The notes beneath the pieces were generated by a model, which was not told the DNA's origin, did not search any database, and saw only the letters and a list, made by a program, of their open reading frames with translations. The position numbers and the translations under genes were made by a program. This document shows positions 1 to 4,752 of a stretch of DNA of 5,868 nt, piece by piece (position 1 is the first letter of the stretch; every line of letters begins with the position of its first letter). Source of the DNA: Candidatus Uhrbacteria bacterium (GTDB lineage Bacteria; Patescibacteriota; Patescibacteriia; UBA9934; GWF2-40-263). The stretch is taken from positions 1 through 5,868 of the forward strand of contig JAHFIS010000018.1 in NCBI GenBank assembly GCA_023246275.1, in the 5' to 3' direction.

Positions 1-108
1 CAGACCGGCCTGGCCGAACGCGAGCGTCGTCTTGCGCGTCGCAATGCGCTTGCCGCGGGCGCGGCCCTTGTGCCACTTGCGGTGCTTAACTTTTTTTGGC
101 ATCAACAT
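1..108 (-). CDS. rplP: Large ribosomal subunit protein uL16 (L16), N-terminal fragment
   Basis: Only the first 36 codons lie in the window; the gene runs off the left edge. The translation begins MLMPKKVKHRKWHKGRARG and continues with a TTLAFGQAGL segment, matching the family start MLxPKRxKxRKxHKGRxRG followed by the conserved VSFGxxGL strand. uL16 binds 23S rRNA near the A-site and the central protuberance of the large subunit. The ATG at 106-108 is preferred to the second in-frame ATG at 100-102 because family members begin ML. The start lies 10 bases after the rpsC stop. The spacer reads AAAAATCCCT, with no purine-rich ribosome binding site. Identity is secure; nothing can be said about the missing body of the protein. 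Confidence 0.93.
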   Translation of the reverse strand, partial: MLMPKKVKHRKWHKGRARGKRIATRKTTLAFGQAGL

Positions 109-118
109 AGGGATTTTT

Positions 119-781
119 TTACGCCTTCTCGACGACGGCCGGCTTGTCGAACACCTCGCCGCGGTTGATCCAGATCTTCACGCCGATCGCGCCGTAGATG
201 GTGCGGGCCGGCAGGGAGGCGAAATCAATGTCCGCGCGAAGGTTGTGCAGCGGGATCTTTCCGTTCGCGAGCGTTTCCGTTCGCGCGATTTCCGCGCCGT
301 TCAGACGTCCGGACAGGGTGATCTTCACCCCTTCCGCGCCGCCCTTCATCACGCGCTCGATCGCCATCTTCATGATGCGGCGGAACGGCATGCGCTTCTC
401 GATGTCGCCGATGATCTGGAGGGCGGTGATGCGCGACGAAAGCGCCGGCTTCGCCACCTCCTTCACGTTGACGTTCACCGTCGTTCGACGACCGGCAAAA
501 AAGTTCTTCTTGATCTTCTTTTTCAGCTCCTCGATCCCGGCTCCGGCCCGACCGATCACCACGCCCGGCTTTGCGGCGAGGACGTTGATGGTGACGATCT
601 GGCGGGAGCGGTCGATGTCCACGCGGTCCACCTGGGCCTCGCGCAGCTCCTTCATCAGGAACTCGCGAACCATGACGTCCTCGCGCAAGCACGCTGGAAA
701 ATCCTTGTCCGCAAACCAGTGGCCCTGCCAGTCCTTGTTGATGGCCAGGCGGAACGCTATCGGATGTGTTTTTTTGCCCAT
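119..781 (-). CDS. rpsC: Small ribosomal subunit protein uS3 (S3)
   Basis: This is a complete 220-residue protein, close to the usual 210-235. uS3 sits on the head of the 30S subunit at the mRNA entry channel. It starts MGKKTHPIAFRLAINKDW, the conserved N-terminus. A KH-type RNA-binding domain follows, with the segment PGVVIGRAGAGIEEL (GXXG loop at residues 77-80). The C-terminal domain carries GAEGVKITLSGRLNGAEIARTE and ends at GVKIWINRGE plus a short tail. The WQGHWFA segment (residues 18-24) resembles Patescibacteria versions, from memory. The start ATG is 2 bases after the rplV stop (TAG-AT-ATG), so reinitiation is likely. I see no Shine-Dalgarno sequence. Confidence 0.97.
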   Translation of the reverse strand: MGKKTHPIAFRLAINKDWQGHWFADKDFPACLREDVMVREFLMKELREAQVDRVDIDRSRQIVTINVLAAKPGVVIGRAGAGIEELKKKIKKNFFAGRRTTVNVNVKEVAKPALSSRITALQIIGDIEKRMPFRRIMKMAIERVMKGGAEGVKITLSGRLNGAEIARTETLANGKIPLHNLRADIDFASLPARTIYGAIGVKIWINRGEVFDKPAVVEKA

Positions 782-783
782 AT

Positions 784-1197
784 CTAGTTCGCCTTCGCCG
801 GTTTAACCGTCTTTGCCTTGGCCTCCTTCTTTTGGGCGGCCGCGGCCTTCTTCGCCGCCTTCGGAGCCATCTGATCGAGAACGATCGTGATGTGGCTCGT
901 GCGCTTGCGAATCGGGGCGGATCGTCCGAAGGCCTTCGGCGTCCAGCGATGGATCACCGGCCCGCCGTCGGCCATGATCGTCTTCACGAACAGGGACTCG
1001 GGGGCGATCTGGAAGTTGTGATCCGCGTTCGCCACGGCCGAGTTCAACAGCTTGAGAACCGGCAGCGCCGCGTCCTTCTTCAGGAAGCGCAGCTGGGTCG
1101 CGGCGCGGGCGACGTCCATCCCACGGATAACGTCAATCACGAGCCGGACCTTCCGCGGGGACATGCGAATATTTTTTGCGTAGGCCTTCACTTCCAT
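784..1197 (-). CDS. rplV: Large ribosomal subunit protein uL22 (L22) with Lys/Ala-rich C-terminal tail
   Basis: This 137-residue protein lines the nascent-peptide exit tunnel through its extended beta hairpin. The core begins EVKAYAKNIRMSPRKVRLV and contains the NSAVANADHN helix. It also carries the tunnel hairpin around residues 84-105 (RWTPKAFGRSAPIRKRTSHI), the most diagnostic part. Typical bacterial L22 is about 110 residues. Here about 27 extra residues from 110 onward are almost all Lys, Ala, Gln and Pro, a low-complexity basic tail probably unstructured or rRNA-bound. The stop is TAG. The ATG sits 9 bases after the rpsS stop, in the context TCATCCCATATG, which has no Shine-Dalgarno match. 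Confidence 0.97.
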   Translation of the reverse strand: MEVKAYAKNIRMSPRKVRLVIDVIRGMDVARAATQLRFLKKDAALPVLKLLNSAVANADHNFQIAPESLFVKTIMADGGPVIHRWTPKAFGRSAPIRKRTSHITIVLDQMAPKAAKKAAAAQKKEAKAKTVKPAKAN

Positions 1198-1206
1198 ATG
1201 GGATGA

Positions 1207-1530
1207 TTATTTCTTCTTGGGAGCGGCGGCGGCGGGCTTTGCTGCCGGCGCGGCACCCGGGCTCGCGGTGGCAACCTGTCCGCCATGGCGGACGAACTTG
1301 CGCGTCGGCGAGAATTCGCCGAGCTTGTGTCCGACCATGTTCTCGACCACGCGCACCGTAATGAAGTCCTTGCCGTTGTGCACCCCGATGGTGAACCCCA
1401 CCATCTCCGGAGTGATCGAGCAGGAACGGGCCCAGGTCTTGATGACCGTCTTGTCGCCGGCCTTCAGGTTCAGGACCTTCTTTTGAGTTTTTTCGTCCAC
1501 GAATGGACCTTTCTTGGAACTGCGAGACAT
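1207..1530 (-). CDS. rpsS: Small ribosomal subunit protein uS19 (S19) with Ala/Pro/Lys-rich C-terminal tail
   Basis: This 107-residue protein of the 30S head contacts uS13 and tRNA/intersubunit bridges. Diagnostic segments are MSRSSKKGPFVDEK at the start, TWARSCSITPEMVGFTIGVHNG (residues 32-53) and the signature MVGHKLGEFSPTRKFVRHGG (65-84). The family is usually about 90 residues. The extra C-terminus (about 88-107) is a string of Ala, Pro, Gly and Lys ending KKK. The gene starts 6 bases after the rplB stop, in the context TAA-AACCCT-ATG, and no Shine-Dalgarno sequence is visible. Identity is unambiguous; only the role of the tail is unknown. Confidence 0.97.
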   Translation of the reverse strand: MSRSSKKGPFVDEKTQKKVLNLKAGDKTVIKTWARSCSITPEMVGFTIGVHNGKDFITVRVVENMVGHKLGEFSPTRKFVRHGGQVATASPGAAPAAKPAAAAPKKK

Positions 1531-1536
1531 AGGGTT

Positions 1537-2382
1537 TTATGCTCCCACGAACCGGCCTTTCGGACGTCGCTGGATGATGAGCTTGTCGGAGGCCTGCTTA
1601 TGGCGCGTCTTCACGCCGAGGGCCGGTTTGCCCGCCGGAGTCTTCGGATTCTTCAAACCGATCGAGTTTCGACCCTCTCCGCCGCCGTGCGGGTGATCGA
1701 CCGGGTTCATCGCCTTTCCGCGAACGGTCGGGCGGATTCCGCGATGTCGCGTGCGCCCGGCCTTGCCCCAGCGAATGAGGCGGCGGTCCGGGTTGGACAC
1801 GCGTCCGACCGTGGCCATGCACTCCTTCGGGATCTGGCGGATCTCTCCGGACGGCAGCTTCACCGTTGCGAACGATCCTTCCACGGCCATGAGCTGGGCG
1901 CCGAGTCCGGCTCCGCGCACGAGCTGTCCGCCCTTGCCCGGAAGAATCTCGATGTCATACACGTTCATGCCGACCGGGATGTGCTCGAGGCGGAAGCGGC
2001 TTCCGTCCTGCACGTCGCCCTTTTCCTTCGAGTTGACGACGACCGTGCCAACCTTCATGCCGATGGCCGCGACCATGTAGCGCTTCTCGCCGTCCGCGTA
2101 CTGCAGAAGGGCGAGACGGCCGCCGCGTCCCGGGTCGTACTCGATCGCGACGACCTTGGCCGGGATGTCCAGCTTGTCGTGCTTGAAATCGACCACGCGG
2201 ATGCGACGCTTGGCGCCGCCGCCGCGATGGCGCACCGCGATCTTGCCGTTGGAGCGGCCGGCCATCTGCTTCTTGGCGACGGTCAGCCTCCGTTCCGGCT
2301 CGGTCTTCGTGATATCCTCGAAGGTATCGACGGAGGAAAGGCGGCGGGCGTTGGTGGTTGGATTGTATTTTTTGACCGGCAT
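1537..2382 (-). CDS. rplB: Large ribosomal subunit protein uL2 (L2)
   Basis: This complete 281-residue protein has the normal family length. uL2 is a core 23S rRNA binder needed for subunit association and the integrity of the peptidyl transferase centre. The N-terminus MPVKKYNPTTNARR leads into RHRGGGAKRR (residues 51-60). The OB-fold and SH3-like domains follow, with PGKGGQLVRGAGLGAQ (148-163) and RWGKAGRTRHRGIRPTVRG (204-222). The hallmark MNPVDHPHGGGEGRN (225-239) includes the conserved histidines, and the C-terminus ends RRPKGRFVGA. No key motif is missing. The start is 6 bases after the rplW stop (TAA-AAACCT-ATG), with no Shine-Dalgarno match. Confidence 0.98.
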   Translation of the reverse strand: MPVKKYNPTTNARRLSSVDTFEDITKTEPERRLTVAKKQMAGRSNGKIAVRHRGGGAKRRIRVVDFKHDKLDIPAKVVAIEYDPGRGGRLALLQYADGEKRYMVAAIGMKVGTVVVNSKEKGDVQDGSRFRLEHIPVGMNVYDIEILPGKGGQLVRGAGLGAQLMAVEGSFATVKLPSGEIRQIPKECMATVGRVSNPDRRLIRWGKAGRTRHRGIRPTVRGKAMNPVDHPHGGGEGRNSIGLKNPKTPAGKPALGVKTRHKQASDKLIIQRRPKGRFVGA

Positions 2383-2388
2383 AGGTTT

Positions 2389-2829
2389 TTAGACCCCTTC
2401 GTAAACGTCGATCGTCTTGCCTTTCGGGAGCGTCACGACGGCCTTCTTCCAGGAAACGCGCTGGCCGTTGGAGCGGCCGAACCGGACCATCTTGCCGCGC
2501 ATGTTCAGGATGTTAACCGATTCCGGCAGGATGCCGTACATCGCGCGGATGGCGGACTTCACCTGCACGCGGTTCGCCCTGGTGGCGACCACGAACGTGT
2601 ACTGTCCCCCGTGCGCCACGACCGCGGCCTTTTCGGTCACGAGCGGGCGGAGCACCACGCCCGACAGGTCGGACGGGATGGCCTTCGCGGTCTTCTTCGC
2701 GGCGGGCTTCTTGGGCTTCTTCTCGTCGGCCGGCGCGTCCGACGTCTCAGGGACGACTTTGGCATCGACGACGACGTCGCCCTTCAGCTCCTGCTCCTTC
2801 TTCGATTTGAACTTTTCAAGAATTCCCAT
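2389..2829 (-). CDS. rplW: Large ribosomal subunit protein uL23 (L23) with N-terminal extension
   Basis: This is a 146-residue protein. The L23 core begins near residue 56 (SGVVLRPLVTEKAA) and includes the anchoring segment RANRVQVKSAIRAMYGI (84-100). It continues through VNILNMRGKMVRFGR to the end SWKKAVVTLPKGKTIDVYEG. uL23 sits at the tunnel exit and docks trigger factor and SRP. The core is normal in size (about 90 residues). An extra N-terminal stretch of about 55 residues precedes it: a possible short helix (MGILEKFKSKKE), then Asp/Glu/Lys/Ala/Pro-rich low complexity. The ATG at 2829 is preferred over an in-frame upstream ATG at 2901, which would overlap rplD by 71 bases and add an atypical sequence. 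From 2829 the gene starts one base after the rplD stop (TAA-T-ATG). Confidence 0.93.
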   Translation of the reverse strand: MGILEKFKSKKEQELKGDVVVDAKVVPETSDAPADEKKPKKPAAKKTAKAIPSDLSGVVLRPLVTEKAAVVAHGGQYTFVVATRANRVQVKSAIRAMYGILPESVNILNMRGKMVRFGRSNGQRVSWKKAVVTLPKGKTIDVYEGV

Positions 2830-2830
2830 A

Positions 2831-3466
2831 TTACGAGCGCTTAAACGTCTTCGTGATGGCGTCGATCGCTTCCTTGGAAGCCACGACGAAATCGTTTGCA
2901 AGCAAGTCGCCGATGTTCAGCGAAAGGGCGGAAAGCGTCGTGACGCGCGGAATGTTACGCGCGGCGCGGGCGGCTTCGACGTTCGACGGCTCGAGGACGA
3001 CGAGCGTCTTCTTTCCGGCGGACGGGAGGTTCCTCATGACGCCGGCGAACGTCTTCGTCTTCGCCTCCGGCAGCACCATGGTGTCGATCGCCACGAACTT
3101 GTCGCTCGTCAGCTTGTCGGTGAGAACCATCGCGAGGGCCTTGCGCTTGGCGACGCGGTTCAGCTTCAATGAAAAATTTCGCTCGTTGCGCGGTCCGAAC
3201 GTGATTCCTCCGCCAACCCAGATCGGGGAGCGGCGCGAACCGTGGCGGGCGCGGCCCGTTCCCTTCTGCTTCCACGGCTTCTTTCCGGTACCGGCCACCT
3301 CGGAACGATCCTTGGTGTGCGCCAGAACCTGACGGCCGTTGGCCATCTGGATTACGAACGCCTCGTGGATGAGCGCCGGGTTCGGCTTCACCTCGAAGAT
3401 CGCGGCGTCGAGCTCGAGCTCGCCGACCACTTTTCCTGCCTGGTTATGCAGCGTTACTTTTGCCAT
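2831..3466 (-). CDS. rplD: Large ribosomal subunit protein uL4 (L4)
   Basis: This 211-residue protein of normal length has a globular domain on the subunit surface and a loop reaching the exit tunnel. The tunnel loop is the diagnostic part: GTGKKPWKQKGTGRARHG then SRRSPIWVGGG (about residues 59-87), followed by ITFGPRNERNF. The C-terminal domain (about 108-205) has the KKTLVVLEPSN strand and ends NDFVVASKEAIDAITKTF. In E. coli and some relatives L4 also represses the S10 operon through its mRNA leader, which matters for the structured spacer upstream of rplC. The frame is open far upstream, across rplC. The ATG at 3466 is chosen because MAKVTLHNQAGKVVGELEL is the expected N-terminus. It overlaps the end of rplC by 13 bases, suggesting translational coupling. 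Confidence 0.96.
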   Translation of the reverse strand: MAKVTLHNQAGKVVGELELDAAIFEVKPNPALIHEAFVIQMANGRQVLAHTKDRSEVAGTGKKPWKQKGTGRARHGSRRSPIWVGGGITFGPRNERNFSLKLNRVAKRKALAMVLTDKLTSDKFVAIDTMVLPEAKTKTFAGVMRNLPSAGKKTLVVLEPSNVEAARAARNIPRVTTLSALSLNIGDLLANDFVVASKEAIDAITKTFKRS

Positions 3467-4086
3467 ACGAGCTTGCCTTCGCGGGCCACGACGAGGATTA
3501 AGCCTCCGCGCGCGCCGGGAATGGCGCCAGAGATCGCGAGAATGTTGTTGATCGGGTCGATCGAGACGATTTCCAGGTTCTTGACCGTCGCGGTGGCGTC
3601 GCCCATGTGGCCGGCCATGCGCTGTCCCTTGGAAACCGGACCTTGGCGCTGCGAGGCAATGGAACCCGGCATGCGCATCTGGTCCTTCTGGCCGTGGGTG
3701 GCCGGACCTCCGGAGAAGTGGTGGCGCTTCATGACGCCGGCGAAGCCGTGCCCCTTCGAGGTTCCCGTCACGTCGACGTGCATCCCGACGGTGAACGCGC
3801 TGACGTCCACGACGCTTCCGCGCGTCAGGTCCGTCGAATCGACGCGGAACTCGCGGAGCGTGCCCATGAGGGAGAGATCCTTCACGTGGCCGGCCTCCGG
3901 CTTGTTCAGGACGCGCTTCACGTCCGTTCCAAGCTGCACCGCGACATATCCGTCCTTTTCCAATTCGCGCACCTGGGCGACGACGTTCGGTTCCGCCTTG
4001 ACCAGCGTGACCGCGACGACCGTTCCATCCTCCAAAAACTGCTGAGACATCTCGATTTTTCGTCCGATGATGAATGGCATAGACAT
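3454..4086 (-). CDS. rplC: Large ribosomal subunit protein uL3 (L3)
   Basis: This is a protein of about 210 residues with standard length, an early-assembly 23S rRNA binder whose central loop approaches the peptidyl transferase centre. It begins (MS)MPFIIGRKIEMSQQF, matching the family start in which an I-I/L-G strand leads to G/E-M-x-Q-x-F. The core signature runs GTSKGHGFAGVMKRHHFSGG (108-127), then PATHGQK and GSIASQRQGPVSKGQRMAGHMG (141-162), followed by VKNLEIVSIDPINNILAISGAIPG. The GSI...MAGHMG loop holds glutamines where the methylated Gln of E. coli L3 lies, but the loop differs in detail. Starts at 4086 and 4080 (two codons apart) are both possible; an in-frame TAG at 4105-4107 excludes anything further upstream. 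A 5-bp hairpin lies just 5' of the start. Confidence 0.96.
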   Translation of the reverse strand: MSMPFIIGRKIEMSQQFLEDGTVVAVTLVKAEPNVVAQVRELEKDGYVAVQLGTDVKRVLNKPEAGHVKDLSLMGTLREFRVDSTDLTRGSVVDVSAFTVGMHVDVTGTSKGHGFAGVMKRHHFSGGPATHGQKDQMRMPGSIASQRQGPVSKGQRMAGHMGDATATVKNLEIVSIDPINNILAISGAIPGARGGLILVVAREGKLVWQK

Positions 4087-4088
4087 TG

Positions 4089-4101
4089 GTCCCGACGGGA
4101 C
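4089..4101 (-). promoter_or_regulatory. Small hairpin abutting the rplC start codon
   Basis: A perfect 5-bp inverted repeat (GTCCC, loop GTC, GGGAC as operon mRNA) ends two bases before the rplC ATG at 4086. The GGGA in its 3' arm is the nearest thing to a Shine-Dalgarno motif for rplC. It is only three bases from the ATG and would be sequestered in the stem. The hairpin may modulate initiation or favour the second ATG at 4080. It is short enough to occur by chance. Confidence 0.35.
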
Positions 4102-4121
4102 GTGCTAACAACTGACTCGCC

Positions 4122-4136
4122 TGGCCGAACCGGCCA
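4122..4136 (-). repeat. Inverted repeat in rplC upstream region
   Basis: A perfect 6-bp stem (TGGCCG/CGGCCA) with a 3-base loop, about 35 bases upstream of rplC. It can re-register as a 5-bp stem with a 5-base loop. It is GC-rich and lies next to the AT-rich part of the spacer. The function is unknown; it may be one helix of a larger leader fold. Confidence 0.4.
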
Positions 4137-4150
4137 AGATAACGAAAAGC

Positions 4151-4210
4151 CAGAAGTTGGTAGTAAAACGTCGCGGAATCCTTCTAACGGTGGTTTACTA
4201 ACAGCTTCTG
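4151..4210. repeat. Long imperfect inverted repeat
   Basis: Bases 4151-4167 pair with 4194-4210, giving 15 Watson-Crick pairs in 17 columns (6 bp, mismatch, 2 bp, mismatch, 7 bp), around a 26-base apical region. In a plus-strand RNA the mismatch at 4157/4204 becomes a G-U wobble. Up to five further pairs then extend inward (4169-4173 with 4188-4192). In a minus-strand (operon) RNA these positions are A-C mismatches. The helix is too long to be dismissed easily as chance, but the strand preference rests on only three wobble pairs. Confidence 0.5.
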
Positions 4211-4212
4211 AC

Positions 4213-4237
4213 CTGTTCACTCGTAGAACAGTTTTTT
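4213..4237 (+). terminator. Weak terminator-like hairpin plus T6 (plus strand)
   Basis: CTGTTC (4213-4218) pairs with GAACAG (4226-4231) around a 7-base loop and is followed directly by six T residues (4232-4237) on the plus strand. This looks like an intrinsic terminator for antisense transcription, although the stem is short and only half GC. Read as operon mRNA it is preceded by an A-run and followed by no U-run, so it would not terminate the operon. Confidence 0.3.
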
Positions 4238-4300
4238 GGGAGAATTCTTAATGAATGGGTTGTTTTTCCTTCTTGAGACATTGGAAGCGCCAGGAGGTTT

Positions 4301-4332
4301 TCCCCCTCCCGGCCTTGCGGCCGGGAGGGGGA
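4301..4332 (-). promoter_or_regulatory. Perfect 14-bp GC-rich hairpin with GCAA tetraloop, downstream of rpsJ
   Basis: Bases 4301-4314 and 4319-4332 are perfect reverse complements separated by four bases. In operon mRNA the loop is GCAA closed by C-G, a GNRA tetraloop, which favours the minus-strand RNA as the functional form. It lies 36 bases past the rpsJ stop. No U-run follows on the minus strand (AAAACCTCC instead), so simple intrinsic termination of the operon is unlikely. On the plus strand it is followed by a T-rich stretch (4333-4340), so it could terminate antisense transcription. Possible roles are an mRNA stability or processing barrier after rpsJ, transcription pausing, or part of a leader switch. 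Confidence 0.6.
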
Positions 4333-4368
4333 TCTTTCTTCTGTGTTCCTCAATCTGCGGGGATTGTA

Positions 4369-4722
4369 CTAGGTCTTGATCTCCACGTCAACCCCGGCGG
4401 GGAGGTTGAGCGACATCAGGGCGTCGACGGTCTTTTCCGTCGGGTCCGTGATGTCGATGAGGCGCTTGTGGACGCGCATCTCATACTGCTCGCGCGAGTC
4501 CTTGTGGACGAACGTCGAGCGGTTCACCGTGTACTTGCGCTTCTCGGTCGGCAACGGAATCGGCCCGTGGATCTTCGCCCCCGATCGCTCGGCGGCCTTG
4601 ATGATGGTCATCGTGGCCTGGTCGATGAGCTTGTGGTCGTAGGCGCGGACGCGGATGCGAATGCGCTGTCCGTCCGCGGCCTTGTCCGCCTTGACTGCCG
4701 CTGGTTTTGTTGCGTTTGCCAC
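4369..4722 (-). CDS. rpsJ: Small ribosomal subunit protein uS10 (S10)
   Basis: From the GTG at 4720-4722 this is a 117-residue protein (usual family length about 100-105). uS10 is a 30S head protein that also acts as NusE in transcription antitermination complexes. The core begins QRIRIRVRAYDHKLIDQA (from residue 19) and continues GAKIHGPIPLPTEKRKYTVNRS, followed by VHKDSREQYEMRVHKRLIDI, all diagnostic. About 15 residues of Ala/Lys-rich sequence precede the core. The GTG start gives MANATKP, a plausible N-terminus 30 bases after the tuf stop. A TTG at 4749 is in frame and would add nine atypical residues (SACSFPTT-type), so it is less likely. No Shine-Dalgarno sequence is seen. The stop is TAG. 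Confidence 0.94.
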   Translation of the reverse strand: MANATKPAAVKADKAADGQRIRIRVRAYDHKLIDQATMTIIKAAERSGAKIHGPIPLPTEKRKYTVNRSTFVHKDSREQYEMRVHKRLIDITDPTEKTVDALMSLNLPAGVDVEIKT

Positions 4723-4752
4723 AGTGGTAGGGAAAGAACAAGCACTCAATAA

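Larger units (their letters stand above)
4087..4368 (-). promoter_or_regulatory. Structured, AT-richer rpsJ-rplC spacer; candidate leader RNA
   Basis: This is the only sizeable non-coding gap in the window (282 bases); every other junction is 30 bases or less. By my count, GC is about 42% over 4141-4300. It contains at least five inverted repeats: 4301-4332 (14 bp), 4213-4231 (6 bp), 4151-4210 (imperfect, 17 columns), 4122-4136 (6 bp) and 4089-4101 (5 bp, touching the rplC start). I could not support a -10/-35 promoter on either strand, and no tRNA, SRP RNA, tmRNA or T-box motif is recognisable. Ribosomal protein operons often carry autoregulatory leaders, and L4 does this for S10 in E. coli. 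A regulatory role upstream of rplC is therefore plausible, but it is inference. Confidence 0.5.

Noticed and set aside
1285..2844. Very long plus-strand open frame (519 codons) opposite rpsS, rplB and rplW
   Set aside because: It is antisense to three conserved ribosomal protein genes; GC-rich sequence read in the complementary frame lacks stops by composition. The translation is His/Arg/Asp-rich with no recognisable domain.
2830..2901. Longer uL23 start at 2901
   Set aside because: It would overlap the end of rplD by 71 bases and add a shadow-like sequence. The ATG at 2829, one base after the rplD stop, fits the operon's spacing.
3467..4111. Upstream extension of the rplD frame across rplC (would give 426 codons)
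   Set aside because: The extension is an Arg/Gly/His-rich shadow of rplC; homology to L4 starts exactly at the ATG at 3466.
4198..4281. 27-codon minus-strand reading frame (MSQEGKTTHSLRILPKN...) in the rpsJ-rplC spacer, a possible leader peptide
   Set aside because: Its codon use (TTA, AGA, AAA, ACA) is unlike the GC-rich neighbours, no ribosome binding site is visible, it overlaps the long inverted repeat, and it matches no family I recognise.
4087..4300. Internal promoter for rplC in the AT-rich spacer
   Set aside because: Candidate hexamers (for example TTTACT with TTATCT, spacer 19) match the consensus poorly; nothing better than chance was found by eye.
4087..4340. tRNA, SRP RNA, tmRNA or T-box in the spacer
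   Set aside because: I looked for T-loop (GTTCRA), SRP GGAAGGAAGC-type, tmRNA end and T-box AGGGTGG motifs and found none; GGTTCGG near 4125-4132 does not form a T arm.
4723..4749. TTG start for rpsJ at 4749
   Set aside because: It adds nine residues unlike S10 N-termini; the GTG at 4722 gives MANATKP leading into the Ala/Lys stretch and core.
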